Positions 8,861 to 17,642 of a stretch of 26,752 nt of DNA are shown piece after piece (position 1 is the stretch's first letter; each line of letters starts with the position of its first letter). The notes under the pieces are model-generated. The model saw only the letters and a program-made list of their open reading frames with translations, ran no database searches and had not been told where the DNA came from. Source of the stretch: DRQF01 sp964559135 (GTDB taxonomy: Bacteria; Planctomycetota; GCA-002687715; DRQF01); contig CAZLGG010000052.1 in NCBI GenBank assembly GCA_964559135.1, forward strand, positions 1-26,752, in the 5' to 3' direction. The translations under genes and the position numbers were made by a program.

Positions 8861-11800
8861 CCTGCCGAGGTCCGAGGGGGGGCCACGGGAGCTCGATGGG
8901 AGCGGGCGCGCACCGGAATCACGCGATGGACCAGGTGGAAGAGGGTGGGGACGAGGAGCAGCGTGAACAGGGTGGAGACGACGAGGCCTCCCAGCACGAC
9001 GGCGCCCAGGCCTCGATAGAGCTCGGCCCCGGCCCCGGGAAAGACGACCAGCGGGATCAATCCGGACACCGTCGTGACCGTTGTCATGAAGATCGGGCGG
9101 ATACGGTCGCGGATGGAGGCCAGCAAGGCCTCTTCCACGGGCATCGCCTCCCCGCCGATGTGATTCAGCGTCTGGTGGACGATCAGGATGGCGTTGTTGA
9201 CCACGGTTCCGATCAGGATGACGAAACCCAGCATGGTCAAGACATCCAGGGGCTGCGGTACGAAGAGGTTGAGAAGCGCCAACGCCGCGATCCCGCCCGC
9301 CGCGCCCAGGGGCACGGAAAGAATGATGACGAAGGGGTTCAACCAGGACTCGAAGAGCGCCGCCATCAAAAGGTAGGTGATCATCAAGGCCAGGAAGACG
9401 TTGAAGCGCAGGGCCTTCCACGTGGAACGAAGTTTGTCCGCCGTGCCGGAGAGGACGAAGCGAGCCCGCCCGCCGCTCGCCTGCCTCATGGGAGCGAGGA
9501 CCTTGGCGTCGATGCTTTCCATCGCGTCCTCCAGGGCGATGTCGGGAGGCGGCGAGACCTGAATCGTGATCGTTCTTTGACGTTCGCGGTGATTGATCTG
9601 TTCCGGACCGCTCGAGAGGTTGACCCGGGCTACGGACCCCAAGGGGACGAGCACTCCCGATCGCGTGGCCAAGGGGAGCTGTTCCAGATCCTGCGTTCGC
9701 GAGGCCAGCCGCTCGGCGCCCACGATGGAAAGGTCGATCTTGTCGCCGCCGATGTAGTAGTCGGCGGCGTAGGCCCCGTCCACGAGAGCATCGACCGCGA
9801 ACCCCAGCTCCGTGGCATCCATGCCCACGTCGGCGAGCTTGTCCCAGTCGGGTTCGACGTGGACTTCGGGATTGGCCAGGTCGAGGGAGGGCTTGGGGAA
9901 AACCTGGGCCGTCGGGAGGAGACCCCGAACCCGTCCGAAAACCTCACCGCCCAGGGCCACGAGCTCGGGGAGGTCGGGGCCCGAGATCTCCACGTCGATG
10001 GTGCGTCCGGCGCTCAACCCGCTTTCGAAGATGCTGCTCTGCTTGACCACGGCGAAAGTTCCGGGCACGGACCCGGCGATGCCCTGGATGAGCGGAATCA
10101 ATTCTCCGGACCGCAGAGGATCCGCCGTGCGGACTCCCATGAAGATGGAACGCCCGCGGGCGACGTAGAAAAAGTCTCGGATGAAGGGGTACTTCAGACT
10201 ATCCGCGGCCGGGTCGCCCGCGTCCACGTCCCAGTAGGGGCGCATCCTCTCCTCGATGTCCTCTCCCATGGCGGCGAGCTTGTCGAGGTTGTAGCCGGGG
10301 GGCGGCAGGAGGATTCCGAAGACCAGGTTGCGGTTGCCGGTCGGCAGGTATTCCACTTTGGGCATGAGCGCCCAGGATGTGGCCAAGGCGGTTCCCGTGA
10401 GAACGATGACGAGCAAGAGCTCCCGAAGGGCGCTTCGATGGATGAAGCGATTGACGCCCACGACCTGTCGGATGAACGCCGCTCCGGCTCGGTCCAGGAT
10501 CGAGAGCGGAGTGCTCACGAGCCGGCGCCAGGCCGCGACTCCGGGCTCGCCGGTCGCCCCCCTGGCATCGCTCAAGATGCGGGCCGTCGCGGTGGGAATG
10601 ACGATCACGGACACGAGCATGGAGAAGCCCACGGCCGCCCCGATGGCGATGGCGATGTCGCGGAAGAGCTGCCCCGCTTCCTCCTGAATGAAAAGAACCG
10701 GGACGAAGACGGCGAGGGTCGTCAACGTCGAGGCAACGACGGCGCCCCAGACCTCCTGAGTGCCCTTGACCGCCGCCGTCCATCGGTCCTCGCCTCCTTG
10801 ATAGTGGCGATAGATGTTCTCGAGGACGACGACGGCGTTGTCCACGAGCATGCCCACCGCGAACGCCAATCCCGCGAGGCTCACGACATTCAAGGATCGG
10901 CCCATCAGCGCCAGGACCAGAAACGTTCCGATGATGCTGGTCGGGATGGCCAGGGCGAGCACGATCGTCGAGCGAGCGCTCTTCAAAAAGAGTAGGAGCA
11001 CGAGAACCGTGAGAACGCCGCCGAGCAAGATGTTGCGACGGACGAGGCCCACGGCGGAGTCGATGTAGGTCGTCTCGTCGTAGACCTGGACCAATTCGAG
11101 GTCGTTCGTCGCCAGGGTGCTCGTATTCAGGTTGGACATGGCCGCACGGAGGCCGTCCATCACGTCGATGACGTTGGCACCCACCTCTCGGATCACGTTG
11201 ACCGCGATGGCCGTCGTCCCGAAGTTGCGGACGAGGCCGTCGGGTTTCTTGTATCCCAACTCGACCTCGGCCACGTCTCTCACGTAGACAGCGCGCCCGT
11301 CTCGCCGAGCAATGACGGCGTCGGCGACTTCCTCGGGCGTGGTCATGCGCCCCAGCGTGCGCACGACGTAGCGGCGTTTTCCCTCCCAGAAGTCTCCTCC
11401 CGAACGGTCATCGTTTCGGAGTCGAAGGGCTCGCCGCAGATCGTCCAACGTCACTTGGCGACTCGCCAGCCGGCGGGCGTCCACCACGACGCGCAACTCG
11501 TCCTCGCGACCGCCGATGACGTTGCTGTTGGCGACCCCGGGGACCCGCTCGAAAGCCGCCTCGATGTTGTCCTCGGCGAATCTCCTGAGCTTCGAGACGT
11601 CGATGGCGGGAGGCAGGAGGGCTGCGATCGCCGGGCTCCTGCGGGCCAGGCGCTTCAGACGGGCCTGCCTGAGCCCCCCGGTCGCGGCGCGCCGAGCGGG
11701 CTCCAAGGAGCTAGCGAGATCCGGGTGCTCCGTCTGAAAGGCTTCGATCTCCTCCGTCGTCGGGACGCGCGGCCTGAGGATGAACCAGGCGATGGGGGAG

Positions 11801-12201
11801 TTGGAGGAGTTGGATGTGGTGATGACGGGCTCATCCGCGTCCTCCGGGTACTCCCTCACCTGCTGCAGTCGCGCGTTGACCTTGAGGAGAGCGCTTTCCA
11901 TGTTGGTCGCGACATTGAATTCGAGGGTGATGCGCCCTCGGGAATCCATGCTTTCCGAGCTGAGCTTGGTCAGACCCTCGACGCTCTTCAGTTGCTCCTC
12001 TTGTTCCTGGACGATTTCGCGTTCGACTTCGCCCGGGCTGGCGCCCGGCCACCGCGTCTCGATGGTGATCGTCGGCGTTTCGACCTCGGGCGTCAGCTGC
12101 ATGGGCAAACGGAAAAGCGCGATGCCTCCGAAAAGGGCGAGCAGGAGGACTCCCACCGACACCTTGACGGGGTTGCGGACGAAGGCTTCGACGAGCGCCA
12201 C
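8851..12201 (-). CDS. RND-family efflux permease (HAE1/AcrB-like)
   Basis: An inner-membrane proton-driven exporter of 1116 residues, longer than the usual 1030-1050. The N-terminus shows the TM1 helix (about 13-31) and the WPGASPGEVE motif (51-60) of the RND pore domain. The TM4 motif GMLVDNAVVVLENIYR (450-465) and the equivalent second-half motif VVNNAILIVHQ are present, with two large periplasmic loops between helix bundles. Extra length comes partly from an Arg/Ala-rich stretch at about 147-199 between 'FILRP' and 'IDVSKLRRFAED'. It starts with GTG two bases after the adaptor stop codon, so it is probably coupled to it. No outer-membrane factor gene is adjacent. Substrate cannot be read from sequence; resemblance is to the drug/solvent-type pumps rather than the heavy-metal CzcA type. 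Confidence 0.92.
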   Translation of the reverse strand: MALVEAFVRNPVKVSVGVLLLALFGGIALFRLPMQLTPEVETPTITIETRWPGASPGEVEREIVQEQEEQLKSVEGLTKLSSESMDSRGRITLEFNVATNMESALLKVNARLQQVREYPEDADEPVITTSNSSNSPIAWFILRPRVPTTEEIEAFQTEHPDLASSLEPARRAATGGLRQARLKRLARRSPAIAALLPPAIDVSKLRRFAEDNIEAAFERVPGVANSNVIGGREDELRVVVDARRLASRQVTLDDLRRALRLRNDDRSGGDFWEGKRRYVVRTLGRMTTPEEVADAVIARRDGRAVYVRDVAEVELGYKKPDGLVRNFGTTAIAVNVIREVGANVIDVMDGLRAAMSNLNTSTLATNDLELVQVYDETTYIDSAVGLVRRNILLGGVLTVLVLLLFLKSARSTIVLALAIPTSIIGTFLVLALMGRSLNVVSLAGLAFAVGMLVDNAVVVLENIYRHYQGGEDRWTAAVKGTQEVWGAVVASTLTTLAVFVPVLFIQEEAGQLFRDIAIAIGAAVGFSMLVSVIVIPTATARILSDARGATGEPGVAAWRRLVSTPLSILDRAGAAFIRQVVGVNRFIHRSALRELLLVIVLTGTALATSWALMPKVEYLPTGNRNLVFGILLPPPGYNLDKLAAMGEDIEERMRPYWDVDAGDPAADSLKYPFIRDFFYVARGRSIFMGVRTADPLRSGELIPLIQGIAGSVPGTFAVVKQSSIFESGLSAGRTIDVEISGPDLPELVALGGEVFGRVRGLLPTAQVFPKPSLDLANPEVHVEPDWDKLADVGMDATELGFAVDALVDGAYAADYYIGGDKIDLSIVGAERLASRTQDLEQLPLATRSGVLVPLGSVARVNLSSGPEQINHRERQRTITIQVSPPPDIALEDAMESIDAKVLAPMRQASGGRARFVLSGTADKLRSTWKALRFNVFLALMITYLLMAALFESWLNPFVIILSVPLGAAGGIAALALLNLFVPQPLDVLTMLGFVILIGTVVNNAILIVHQTLNHIGGEAMPVEEALLASIRDRIRPIFMTTVTTVSGLIPLVVFPGAGAELYRGLGAVVLGGLVVSTLFTLLLVPTLFHLVHRVIPVRARSHRAPVAPPRTSAGQR

Positions 12202-12203
12202 GG

Positions 12204-13472
12204 TCAGCGGCCCTCGGACGGATTCGGGGCGCCGTCGTTCTTCCGCGATGCGATCACCTGCACGGCCTGACCCGGTCGCAACCTCTCGTTGCCTTCCACG
12301 ACCACATCCTGTCCGATGCGGAGGGCGCCTCGAACGAGGACCCTATTCCCAATGGCGCTCGTCACTTCGACGGGGACGGCACGCACGACGGACCGGTTCT
12401 TCGCCGTGTCGACCACGTAGACCATTTTGGCGGGGCCCCCCAGGACGAGAGCGTCTTTCGGCACGACGAATCCCTTCGTATCGTCCGCTCCTCGGAACGC
12501 GATGCGGCTCGTCATCCCGGCGAGAATCGTGGGGCGGTCGCCCACGACGGGGTTGTCGAGCCGGATCATGACGTCGAAGGTGCGCGCCAAGGGATCGCCC
12601 GCGGGATTCACGGCGAAGACCTGGCCGTCGAAGGTGCGACCCGGCAGCGCTTCGAAGGTCACCGTCGCCGTGGTCCCTTCGCCCGCCAGGTGAACCTGGT
12701 CTTCAGGGACGGGTGCGACCACTTCCATGACTTCCACGGCGGCCAACGTGGCGAGGGGCGCCCCCACGGAGAGCCACGCGCCTTCTTCCGTGTGCTCCTC
12801 CGTGACGTAGCCGTCGAACGGCGCTCGGATGACGTGGCGCTCGAGATCGTCGGTGAGACCGCGGATCACGGATTCCTGGATCTGGACCTCCCGTCGCGCC
12901 TGCTCGACGACCTCCTTGCGAGGTCCTTCGACGAGAAGCGCCAGCTTGGCTTCGTTTTGCAGGCGGGCCGCGTGCGCGGAGGCGGCGTTGAAGGCCGCGA
13001 GGTGTTGGTCTTCCTCCGGGGCGGCCCCCCGCGCCACCCGCAGGCGCGTCTGTTCCAACAGCCATTCCCGATAGGCTTCCTCGGCCTTCGCCGCGGCGAC
13101 CAGGGCCTTGCCCTCGGCGATCTCTTCCGGGCGACTTCCCGCCTCCAGCTCCGCCAGCACGGCCTTGCGGCGCGCCAATTCTCCTTGGGCCTCCTGGAGT
13201 CGGATCTCGAGTCGGGTCGTGCGGAGCCGGGCGAGGGGTTGTCCGGCCTTCACGGGTCGGCCCGCCTCGGCCATGTATTCGACGACCATCTCGGCGACGG
13301 GGCTGCCCAGCACCACGGATCTCACCGGGCGTACGGAGCCGATGAACCTTCGGCTCTCGGCCCCCCGGGCTCTCTCCACGGTGGATGTCACGACCCGGGC
13401 CGGAGGCCGTTGGGCGACCGTCGAGGCCCAGGAGCACAATAGGACGAACAGAATCAGCGTCGATCGGGTCAT
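12204..13472 (-). CDS. Periplasmic adaptor (membrane fusion protein) of the RND pump, HlyD/AcrA type
   Basis: A 422-residue adaptor that links the RND permease to an outer-membrane channel. It has an N-terminal signal or anchor helix (about 1-20), a first biotinyl/lipoyl half (about 41-84), a long Ala/Glu/Arg-rich alpha hairpin predicted as coiled coil (about 90-200), the returning lipoyl half starting RAPFDGYVTEE (about 214), then beta-barrel and membrane-proximal domains. The sole cysteine near the leader does not form a good lipobox. The start at 13472 is supported by GGGGGAG six bases upstream; the in-frame start at 13520 would place 16 charged residues before the signal sequence. It is first in a two-gene unit with the permease, two bases before the GTG of that gene. 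Confidence 0.9.
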   Translation of the reverse strand: MTRSTLILFVLLCSWASTVAQRPPARVVTSTVERARGAESRRFIGSVRPVRSVVLGSPVAEMVVEYMAEAGRPVKAGQPLARLRTTRLEIRLQEAQGELARRKAVLAELEAGSRPEEIAEGKALVAAAKAEEAYREWLLEQTRLRVARGAAPEEDQHLAAFNAASAHAARLQNEAKLALLVEGPRKEVVEQARREVQIQESVIRGLTDDLERHVIRAPFDGYVTEEHTEEGAWLSVGAPLATLAAVEVMEVVAPVPEDQVHLAGEGTTATVTFEALPGRTFDGQVFAVNPAGDPLARTFDVMIRLDNPVVGDRPTILAGMTSRIAFRGADDTKGFVVPKDALVLGGPAKMVYVVDTAKNRSVVRAVPVEVTSAIGNRVLVRGALRIGQDVVVEGNERLRPGQAVQVIASRKNDGAPNPSEGR

Positions 13473-13589
13473 GTGAGACTCCCCCAAGCGCATCGAACCC
13501 CTGATCCTAACCCGCGCCATCGATGATTTCGCGTCTCACGGGTTTCCTCTTCGATGCTCCAGTCATTCTGCTTGCCACAGCGTCCCGAT

Positions 13590-13605
13590 CCGGCGAGAGC
13601 GCCGG
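13590..13605. other. GC-rich stem-loop in the 3' region after the truncated S41 gene
   Basis: CCGGCG and CGCCGG pair perfectly around an AGAG tetraloop. It sits between the end of the lipid-synthesis operon (13669) and the start of the efflux adaptor (13472), both on the minus strand, where a terminator would be expected. No T-run follows. The rest of this 196-base gap shows nothing recognisable. Confidence 0.3.
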
Positions 13606-13668
13606 ACGGGGAAGATGAGACTGCCACCTCGGTGATCGCATCGCGGGCGAATGCCGCGAGAAGAGTGG

Positions 13669-14085
13669 TCAATTCAGGCAAGCGCCGAGGAAGGGGTCCT
13701 TTCCGTGGAAGTCATCGGCGGCGTTCAGCGCGGGCGCGATGCCGTCCAAATACTCCACGAAGAAGAGGGGGACTCGCGGAAGCCCGACGTCGGACCACCG
13801 AAGCGCCGTGTGGCTGTCGTGGATGAGTGCGACGAGGCGCATGAGCTTCGATGCGAAATCGGCGACGGATGTCTTTGTGTCGACACTCTTCGCAAGATCG
13901 AGCGCCGCCGTTTTCCACTCTTTTCGGGTGACGTTGCGGAAGAGATCCTTGTGGAGCCGCGGAAGGTTCTTGGCCGCGAAAATGATGTCCTGCTTCCAGA
14001 GCTCGGCGCGGGGGGAGACGGCCGCTTGAGCGACGAGCGAAGACGTCAGGGTAGCAAGGCAGAGAATGGCTGCGAGCTTGCGCAT
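13669..14085 (-). pseudogene. Truncated S41-peptidase-like protein (N-terminal region only)
   Basis: 138 residues with a good signal peptide (1 to about 20, cleavage after VAQA or nearby). The following DIIFAAKNLPRLHKDLF, a 'RKEWKTAALDLAKSV' helix and the LVALIHDSHTAL motif match the N-terminal domain that precedes the protease core in a group of S41 (C-terminal processing peptidase-like) proteins, which usually run several hundred residues. Here the frame stops soon after 'LFFVEYLDGI', before any PDZ or Ser/Lys catalytic region, and I could not recognise the missing part in other frames downstream. The ATG at 14085 has GGAG eight bases upstream, 20 bases beyond the gpsA stop, so it is probably still translated as the last gene of the operon. 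It is either a decayed peptidase or a stand-alone N-domain protein. Confidence 0.6.
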
Positions 14086-14104
14086 GACGGACACTCCGAA
14101 CGCC

Positions 14105-15103
14105 TTATTCGGTACGACCCCGACGGGTCATGAGTGCGGTGACGGCGCGTCTTGGGTCCTTGTTGCGAAAGAGCACGCGATAGACCTCCGTCGCGATGGG
14201 CATCTCGATGCCCAGCTTGAGAGACTGGGCGTGGACGGATCGGGTCGTCGGTACGCCCTCCGCCACCTTCGGGGTCGAGGCCAGAATATCTCTCAATTTC
14301 TCACCTCGGCCGATGCGCTCGCCGACGGCACGGTTTCGCCCGTGGGGGCTGAAGGCCGTCGTGATGAGATCTCCGATGCCGGCCAGCCCATAGAACGTTT
14401 TCGGACGGGCGCCGAGGGCCTTCCCAAACGCGATGATCTCGTGGAGTCCGCGGGTGAGCAAGGCCGACTTCGTGTTGTCGCCGAAGCCCAGGCCGTCCAC
14501 GATTCCCGCCGCCAGGGCGATGACGTTCTTGATGGCGCCGCCCAGCTCGACGCCGATGAGGTCGCGGTTCGTGTAGACGCGAAAGGACTCCGTGGAGAGC
14601 AAATCCTGCAGCTTGCGAGCCAGGGCCGGGGATGATGCGGCGACGGTCACGGTCGTCGGCATGAGACGAGCCACCTCCTCGGCATGGCTGGGCCCCGAGA
14701 GGGCCGACACGGGATGTCCCGGCGCATACTCCGCGATGATCTCCGTCGGACGCATGAACGTCTTGTTCTCGATACCCTTCGTGAGCGAACAGATGGGTAC
14801 GCCCGCGGGAACAAGACGCGCCAGATTCTTCCATGTGGCGCGCAGGTAGCTGGAAGGGACCACGGAGAGGACCTGGTCCGCTTCGGCCAACGCCTCGGCC
14901 GCATCGCAGGTGATTCGGATCTCCTTGGGGATCTTGCAGCCGGGGAGGAAGGGGCGATTGACGCGGGATTTGCGGAATGCCCGGATATGGTCCGGGTCCC
15001 GTCCCAGAAGGGTCACGTCGTGGCCTGCCTTGTGGGCGATCACGGCCATGGCCGTGCCCCAACCTCCTGCTCCGATCACTGCAAAGCGTGTCATGGCCGT
15101 CAT
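14105..15103 (-). CDS. gpsA: Glycerol-3-phosphate dehydrogenase [NAD(P)+]
   Basis: A cytoplasmic enzyme that reduces dihydroxyacetone phosphate to sn-glycerol-3-phosphate for phospholipid synthesis. The 332-residue length is typical. The Rossmann motif GAGGWG is at 11-16, with LTKG (K109), SGPSHAEEVA (136-145) and GGAIKNVIALAAG (188-200) carrying the catalytic lysine K192. GLAGIGDL (239-246) and HGRNRAVGERIG (254-265) complete the substrate-binding half. Its ATG overlaps the plsY stop codon by four bases (15100-15103). An internal ATG at 15094 is an alternative start. Its product is the acyl acceptor of the preceding plsY, so the pair forms a short pathway module. Confidence 0.96.
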   Translation of the reverse strand: MTAMTRFAVIGAGGWGTAMAVIAHKAGHDVTLLGRDPDHIRAFRKSRVNRPFLPGCKIPKEIRITCDAAEALAEADQVLSVVPSSYLRATWKNLARLVPAGVPICSLTKGIENKTFMRPTEIIAEYAPGHPVSALSGPSHAEEVARLMPTTVTVAASSPALARKLQDLLSTESFRVYTNRDLIGVELGGAIKNVIALAAGIVDGLGFGDNTKSALLTRGLHEIIAFGKALGARPKTFYGLAGIGDLITTAFSPHGRNRAVGERIGRGEKLRDILASTPKVAEGVPTTRSVHAQSLKLGIEMPIATEVYRVLFRNKDPRRAVTALMTRRGRTE

Positions 15104-15717
15104 TCTCCGATCTTGTCTTCTTCACCCGCAAGGATGCGTTGGATGTTCGTTCGATGCAGCACCACGACGAGAGCCGCCACGACGGCGAGGAAGATCGTCC
15201 TGGAGAGGTGCGGGCCCGACCAGCCCACGAGGAAGCCGTACCAGATGGGAAGACTCACCGCGGCCAGGAGCGATGAGAGGCTCACCATGCGAAACGCGAG
15301 CAGGCTCACCACCCAGGTGGCGAGTGCACCCAGGGCCGTCCACGGGGAGAGTGCGAACACGACGCCGGATCCCGTCGCGACACCCTTGCCGCCCTTGAAC
15401 CCCAGCCAGAACGGAAAGATGTGTCCCACCACCACGGCGAGTCCCGCGCAGAGTTCCAGGGGAACGCCGCCCAGGTCAGCGGGGAAAAGATGCCGAGCCG
15501 GAAGAACCGCTCCCAATCCCTTCAGGAAGTCGAGGACATAGATACCCACGGCGAAGCGCCTGCCGAGGACGCGCCCGGCGTTGGTCGCGCCCAGGTTCCC
15601 GCTCCCGAATTCTCTCAGATCCGTCCCCTTGACCTTGCGAACGATGAGGTAGGACCAGGAGATCGTTCCCAGCAGGTACGAAAACACGACCCACCCCAGG
15701 GCGCCCCATGGGCTCAT
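15100..15717 (-). CDS. plsY: Glycerol-3-phosphate acyltransferase (acyl-phosphate dependent)
   Basis: An integral inner-membrane enzyme that transfers an acyl group from acyl-phosphate to glycerol-3-phosphate, making lysophosphatidate. 205 residues with about five to seven hydrophobic segments. The three conserved motifs are present: GSGNLGATN (38-46), GHIFPFWLGFKGGKG (98-112) and the C-terminal HRTNIQRIL..GEE.KIG. The start at 15717 forms an ATGA overlap with the M61 gene stop (15714-15717); an in-frame upstream start at 15732 would lie inside that gene. The same overlap type links it to gpsA. No plsX is in the window. Confidence 0.95.
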   Translation of the reverse strand: MSPWGALGWVVFSYLLGTISWSYLIVRKVKGTDLREFGSGNLGATNAGRVLGRRFAVGIYVLDFLKGLGAVLPARHLFPADLGGVPLELCAGLAVVVGHIFPFWLGFKGGKGVATGSGVVFALSPWTALGALATWVVSLLAFRMVSLSSLLAAVSLPIWYGFLVGWSGPHLSRTIFLAVVAALVVVLHRTNIQRILAGEEDKIGE

Positions 15718-17576
15718 TGCTGGACCCCGCAACGGAAGAAGGCCTCGCGCAGCTTCATCGCCTCGTCCGTGGCGTTGGGATCGATCGTGACGACCCAGTC
15801 GGATCGCGGGGCGTTGCGCACCACCAAGGGCAAGGTCACTTCGCGGCCGTTCCTCCGTACGGTCACCGTGGTGAGCGTGCCCTCTCCCAGCGTGCGAAGG
15901 CCCTTGGAGAGGTCGCCTCCCACATCCTTGCCGCCTACCCGCAGGACGGTGTCGCCGGGATGGAGCCCCGCGCTTGCGGCCGCCGTTCCCGGTCGAACAG
16001 CAGCGATGCGCTCCCCGTCTTGGCTCACGCCCACCGCCGAGGCCATGGGGACGCCGCCATGCCTCGCAACCAGGCCGATCGGGCGGAGGATCTCTCCATA
16101 GGGCGGCACGTCGGTGCCCCGGACGTACCGTTCGAAGAACCCATTCATGCGTTCCCCCGCCACCGCCTCCACCGCGTCTTGGAAATCACGACCCCGATAG
16201 CCCTCCCTCATGAGGTCCTCGTCGGCCATCATCCGATGAAAGACGTCGACGAGCCCCGATTCTCCCTGTGTGGCGGTGCGGATCTTGGCGTCGAGCAACA
16301 AGCCCAGCACGGCGCCCTCGACGTAGTAGTTCACCCAGGTGTTCGCCTGGTTCGATCCCTCGTGCCGAGGGTTGCGGCGCTCCCACAACCACGTGAGGAA
16401 GGAGGCCTCCTCCGCGCTCATGCTCGACCGGCCCGGCGCCGATTCCATGCGGGTGATCCATCGGCCGAGACCTTGGAGAAATCCCGGGCGATCCATGAGA
16501 CCCGCCTCGAGGGAGATCCGATCGCCGAAATAAGACGTGATGCCTTCGGCGATCCAGAGGGATCGCGTGTACACCTCGCGGGTCAGATCCTGATGCATGA
16601 GCTCGATGGGGCGCAGACGCTCCACGTTCCACGCATGAAAGAGTTCATGGGCCGCGGTGTCCATGACTCCCGCGAGGACACCCGGCCCGTCGAGCGCTCT
16701 CTCCGAGATGATTTGCGTGGACTCCCGATGCTCCATGCCGTCGCCCTCCCCGGGATGGACGCCGAAGTGGAACAGGAACGTATAGTGCTCGAAGGGTAGT
16801 CCGCCCATGATGCGGGCCGCGGCATCGACGATGCGTCGGCAGCGCGCCACGAGTTCCTGGGTTCGAGAGGGGGCCTTCGCCCCGGATTGGTGGACCACCA
16901 CGTGGATGGGGACTTCACCCGAGGTGAAGCGAAACTCTTCGAAATCACCCAGCTCGATGGGGCTGTCGATGAGGTTCTCGTAGTCGTCGGCTGCGAATCG
17001 GAAGGGCTCGTTCGTCGCCCTGAGGGCTGTCGCCGCTCGCCACTTCTTGCCCACCGGCGGGTCGATCCAAAGATCGATGGGGGAGGAGTCCAGACCGTCC
17101 ACGAACATGAAGACGCTCGGCCCGTTCACGTTCGCGTGCCGGTCGTCGAGTTGGCTGAACGTCCCCGACATGAAGTTGCACCACACCCTGTAGGAAAAGA
17201 GGACGCCGGGTCCGCGCCGGGTGACGCGCCAGCGATCCTTCGCGACGCGCTCGACGGGGAGGCCCCCTCCTCCCTTGGCCGCGGCCCGCACGTCGGTCAC
17301 CTGGGCGGCGAAGTCGTAGATGATGTATCGACCTGGAGACCACGAGGGCATGACGAAGTCGATCTGCCCGTCGCTGACGCCCTCCACCAGGATCTTCACC
17401 TCGAATTCGTGGGAACTCGGTCGCGGCATTCCCAGCCAATACGTCAGCTTTGCATCTCTGCTCGAGGCGATGCGGGACCGGGTCGGGCCGGAATCGCCGC
17501 GGTGGGTCCCGCGACCCGAGGAGTCGCAGGAGACCGCCAGAAGCAGAAAGGACAACAGGACGGCCATTCTTTTCAT
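15714..17576 (-). CDS. M61-family peptidase lipoprotein with C-terminal PDZ domain
   Basis: A 620-residue protein related to glycyl aminopeptidase and bacterial M61 'PDZ' proteases. The N-terminus is a lipoprotein signal ending AVSC (C17), followed by a Gly/Ser/Arg linker, so it is probably tethered in the cell envelope. An N-terminal beta domain (about 40-210) includes the family-typical 'MPSWSPGRYIIYDFA' stretch. The catalytic domain has GMEHRES, zinc site HELFH (310-314) in HELFHAWNVERLRP, and the third ligand E344 in WIAEGITSYFGD. A PDZ domain lies at about 510-600. I chose the ATG at 17576 (MKRMAVLL) over an in-frame GTG at 17588; neither has a strong ribosome-binding site. It is first in the operon M61-plsY-gpsA-S41 fragment and divergent from the gene at 17643. 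Confidence 0.92.
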   Translation of the reverse strand: MKRMAVLLSFLLLAVSCDSSGRGTHRGDSGPTRSRIASSRDAKLTYWLGMPRPSSHEFEVKILVEGVSDGQIDFVMPSWSPGRYIIYDFAAQVTDVRAAAKGGGGLPVERVAKDRWRVTRRGPGVLFSYRVWCNFMSGTFSQLDDRHANVNGPSVFMFVDGLDSSPIDLWIDPPVGKKWRAATALRATNEPFRFAADDYENLIDSPIELGDFEEFRFTSGEVPIHVVVHQSGAKAPSRTQELVARCRRIVDAAARIMGGLPFEHYTFLFHFGVHPGEGDGMEHRESTQIISERALDGPGVLAGVMDTAAHELFHAWNVERLRPIELMHQDLTREVYTRSLWIAEGITSYFGDRISLEAGLMDRPGFLQGLGRWITRMESAPGRSSMSAEEASFLTWLWERRNPRHEGSNQANTWVNYYVEGAVLGLLLDAKIRTATQGESGLVDVFHRMMADEDLMREGYRGRDFQDAVEAVAGERMNGFFERYVRGTDVPPYGEILRPIGLVARHGGVPMASAVGVSQDGERIAAVRPGTAAASAGLHPGDTVLRVGGKDVGGDLSKGLRTLGEGTLTTVTVRRNGREVTLPLVVRNAPRSDWVVTIDPNATDEAMKLREAFFRCGVQQ

Positions 17577-17642
17577 CACGATTCTCACATTGTGGTCGCG
17601 TCGATTCTATTCCCTCGGCGGGGTCTTCGGTATCCTGACGCC

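Noticed and set aside
6809..9421. An 870-residue minus-strand open frame
   Set aside because: Antisense to the DUF1028 gene, which has a signal peptide, recognisable domains and a ribosome-binding site. The antisense product is Arg/Gly/His-rich with no motif.
8152..10995. A 947-residue plus-strand open frame
   Set aside because: It runs across the end of the DUF1028 gene and antisense to the RND permease, with His/Arg/Gly/Asp-rich, low-information protein. It is a shadow of GC-rich codon structure.
13473..13681. A shifted frame continuing the truncated S41 protein
   Set aside because: The minus-strand frame over this stretch gives about 70 residues with no S41 catalytic motif, so a simple frameshift does not explain the truncation.
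16887..17642. Upstream extension of the gene at 17643 over the M61 gene
   Set aside because: The extension is antisense to a clear M61 peptidase; the ATG at 17643 is followed directly by a transmembrane anchor.
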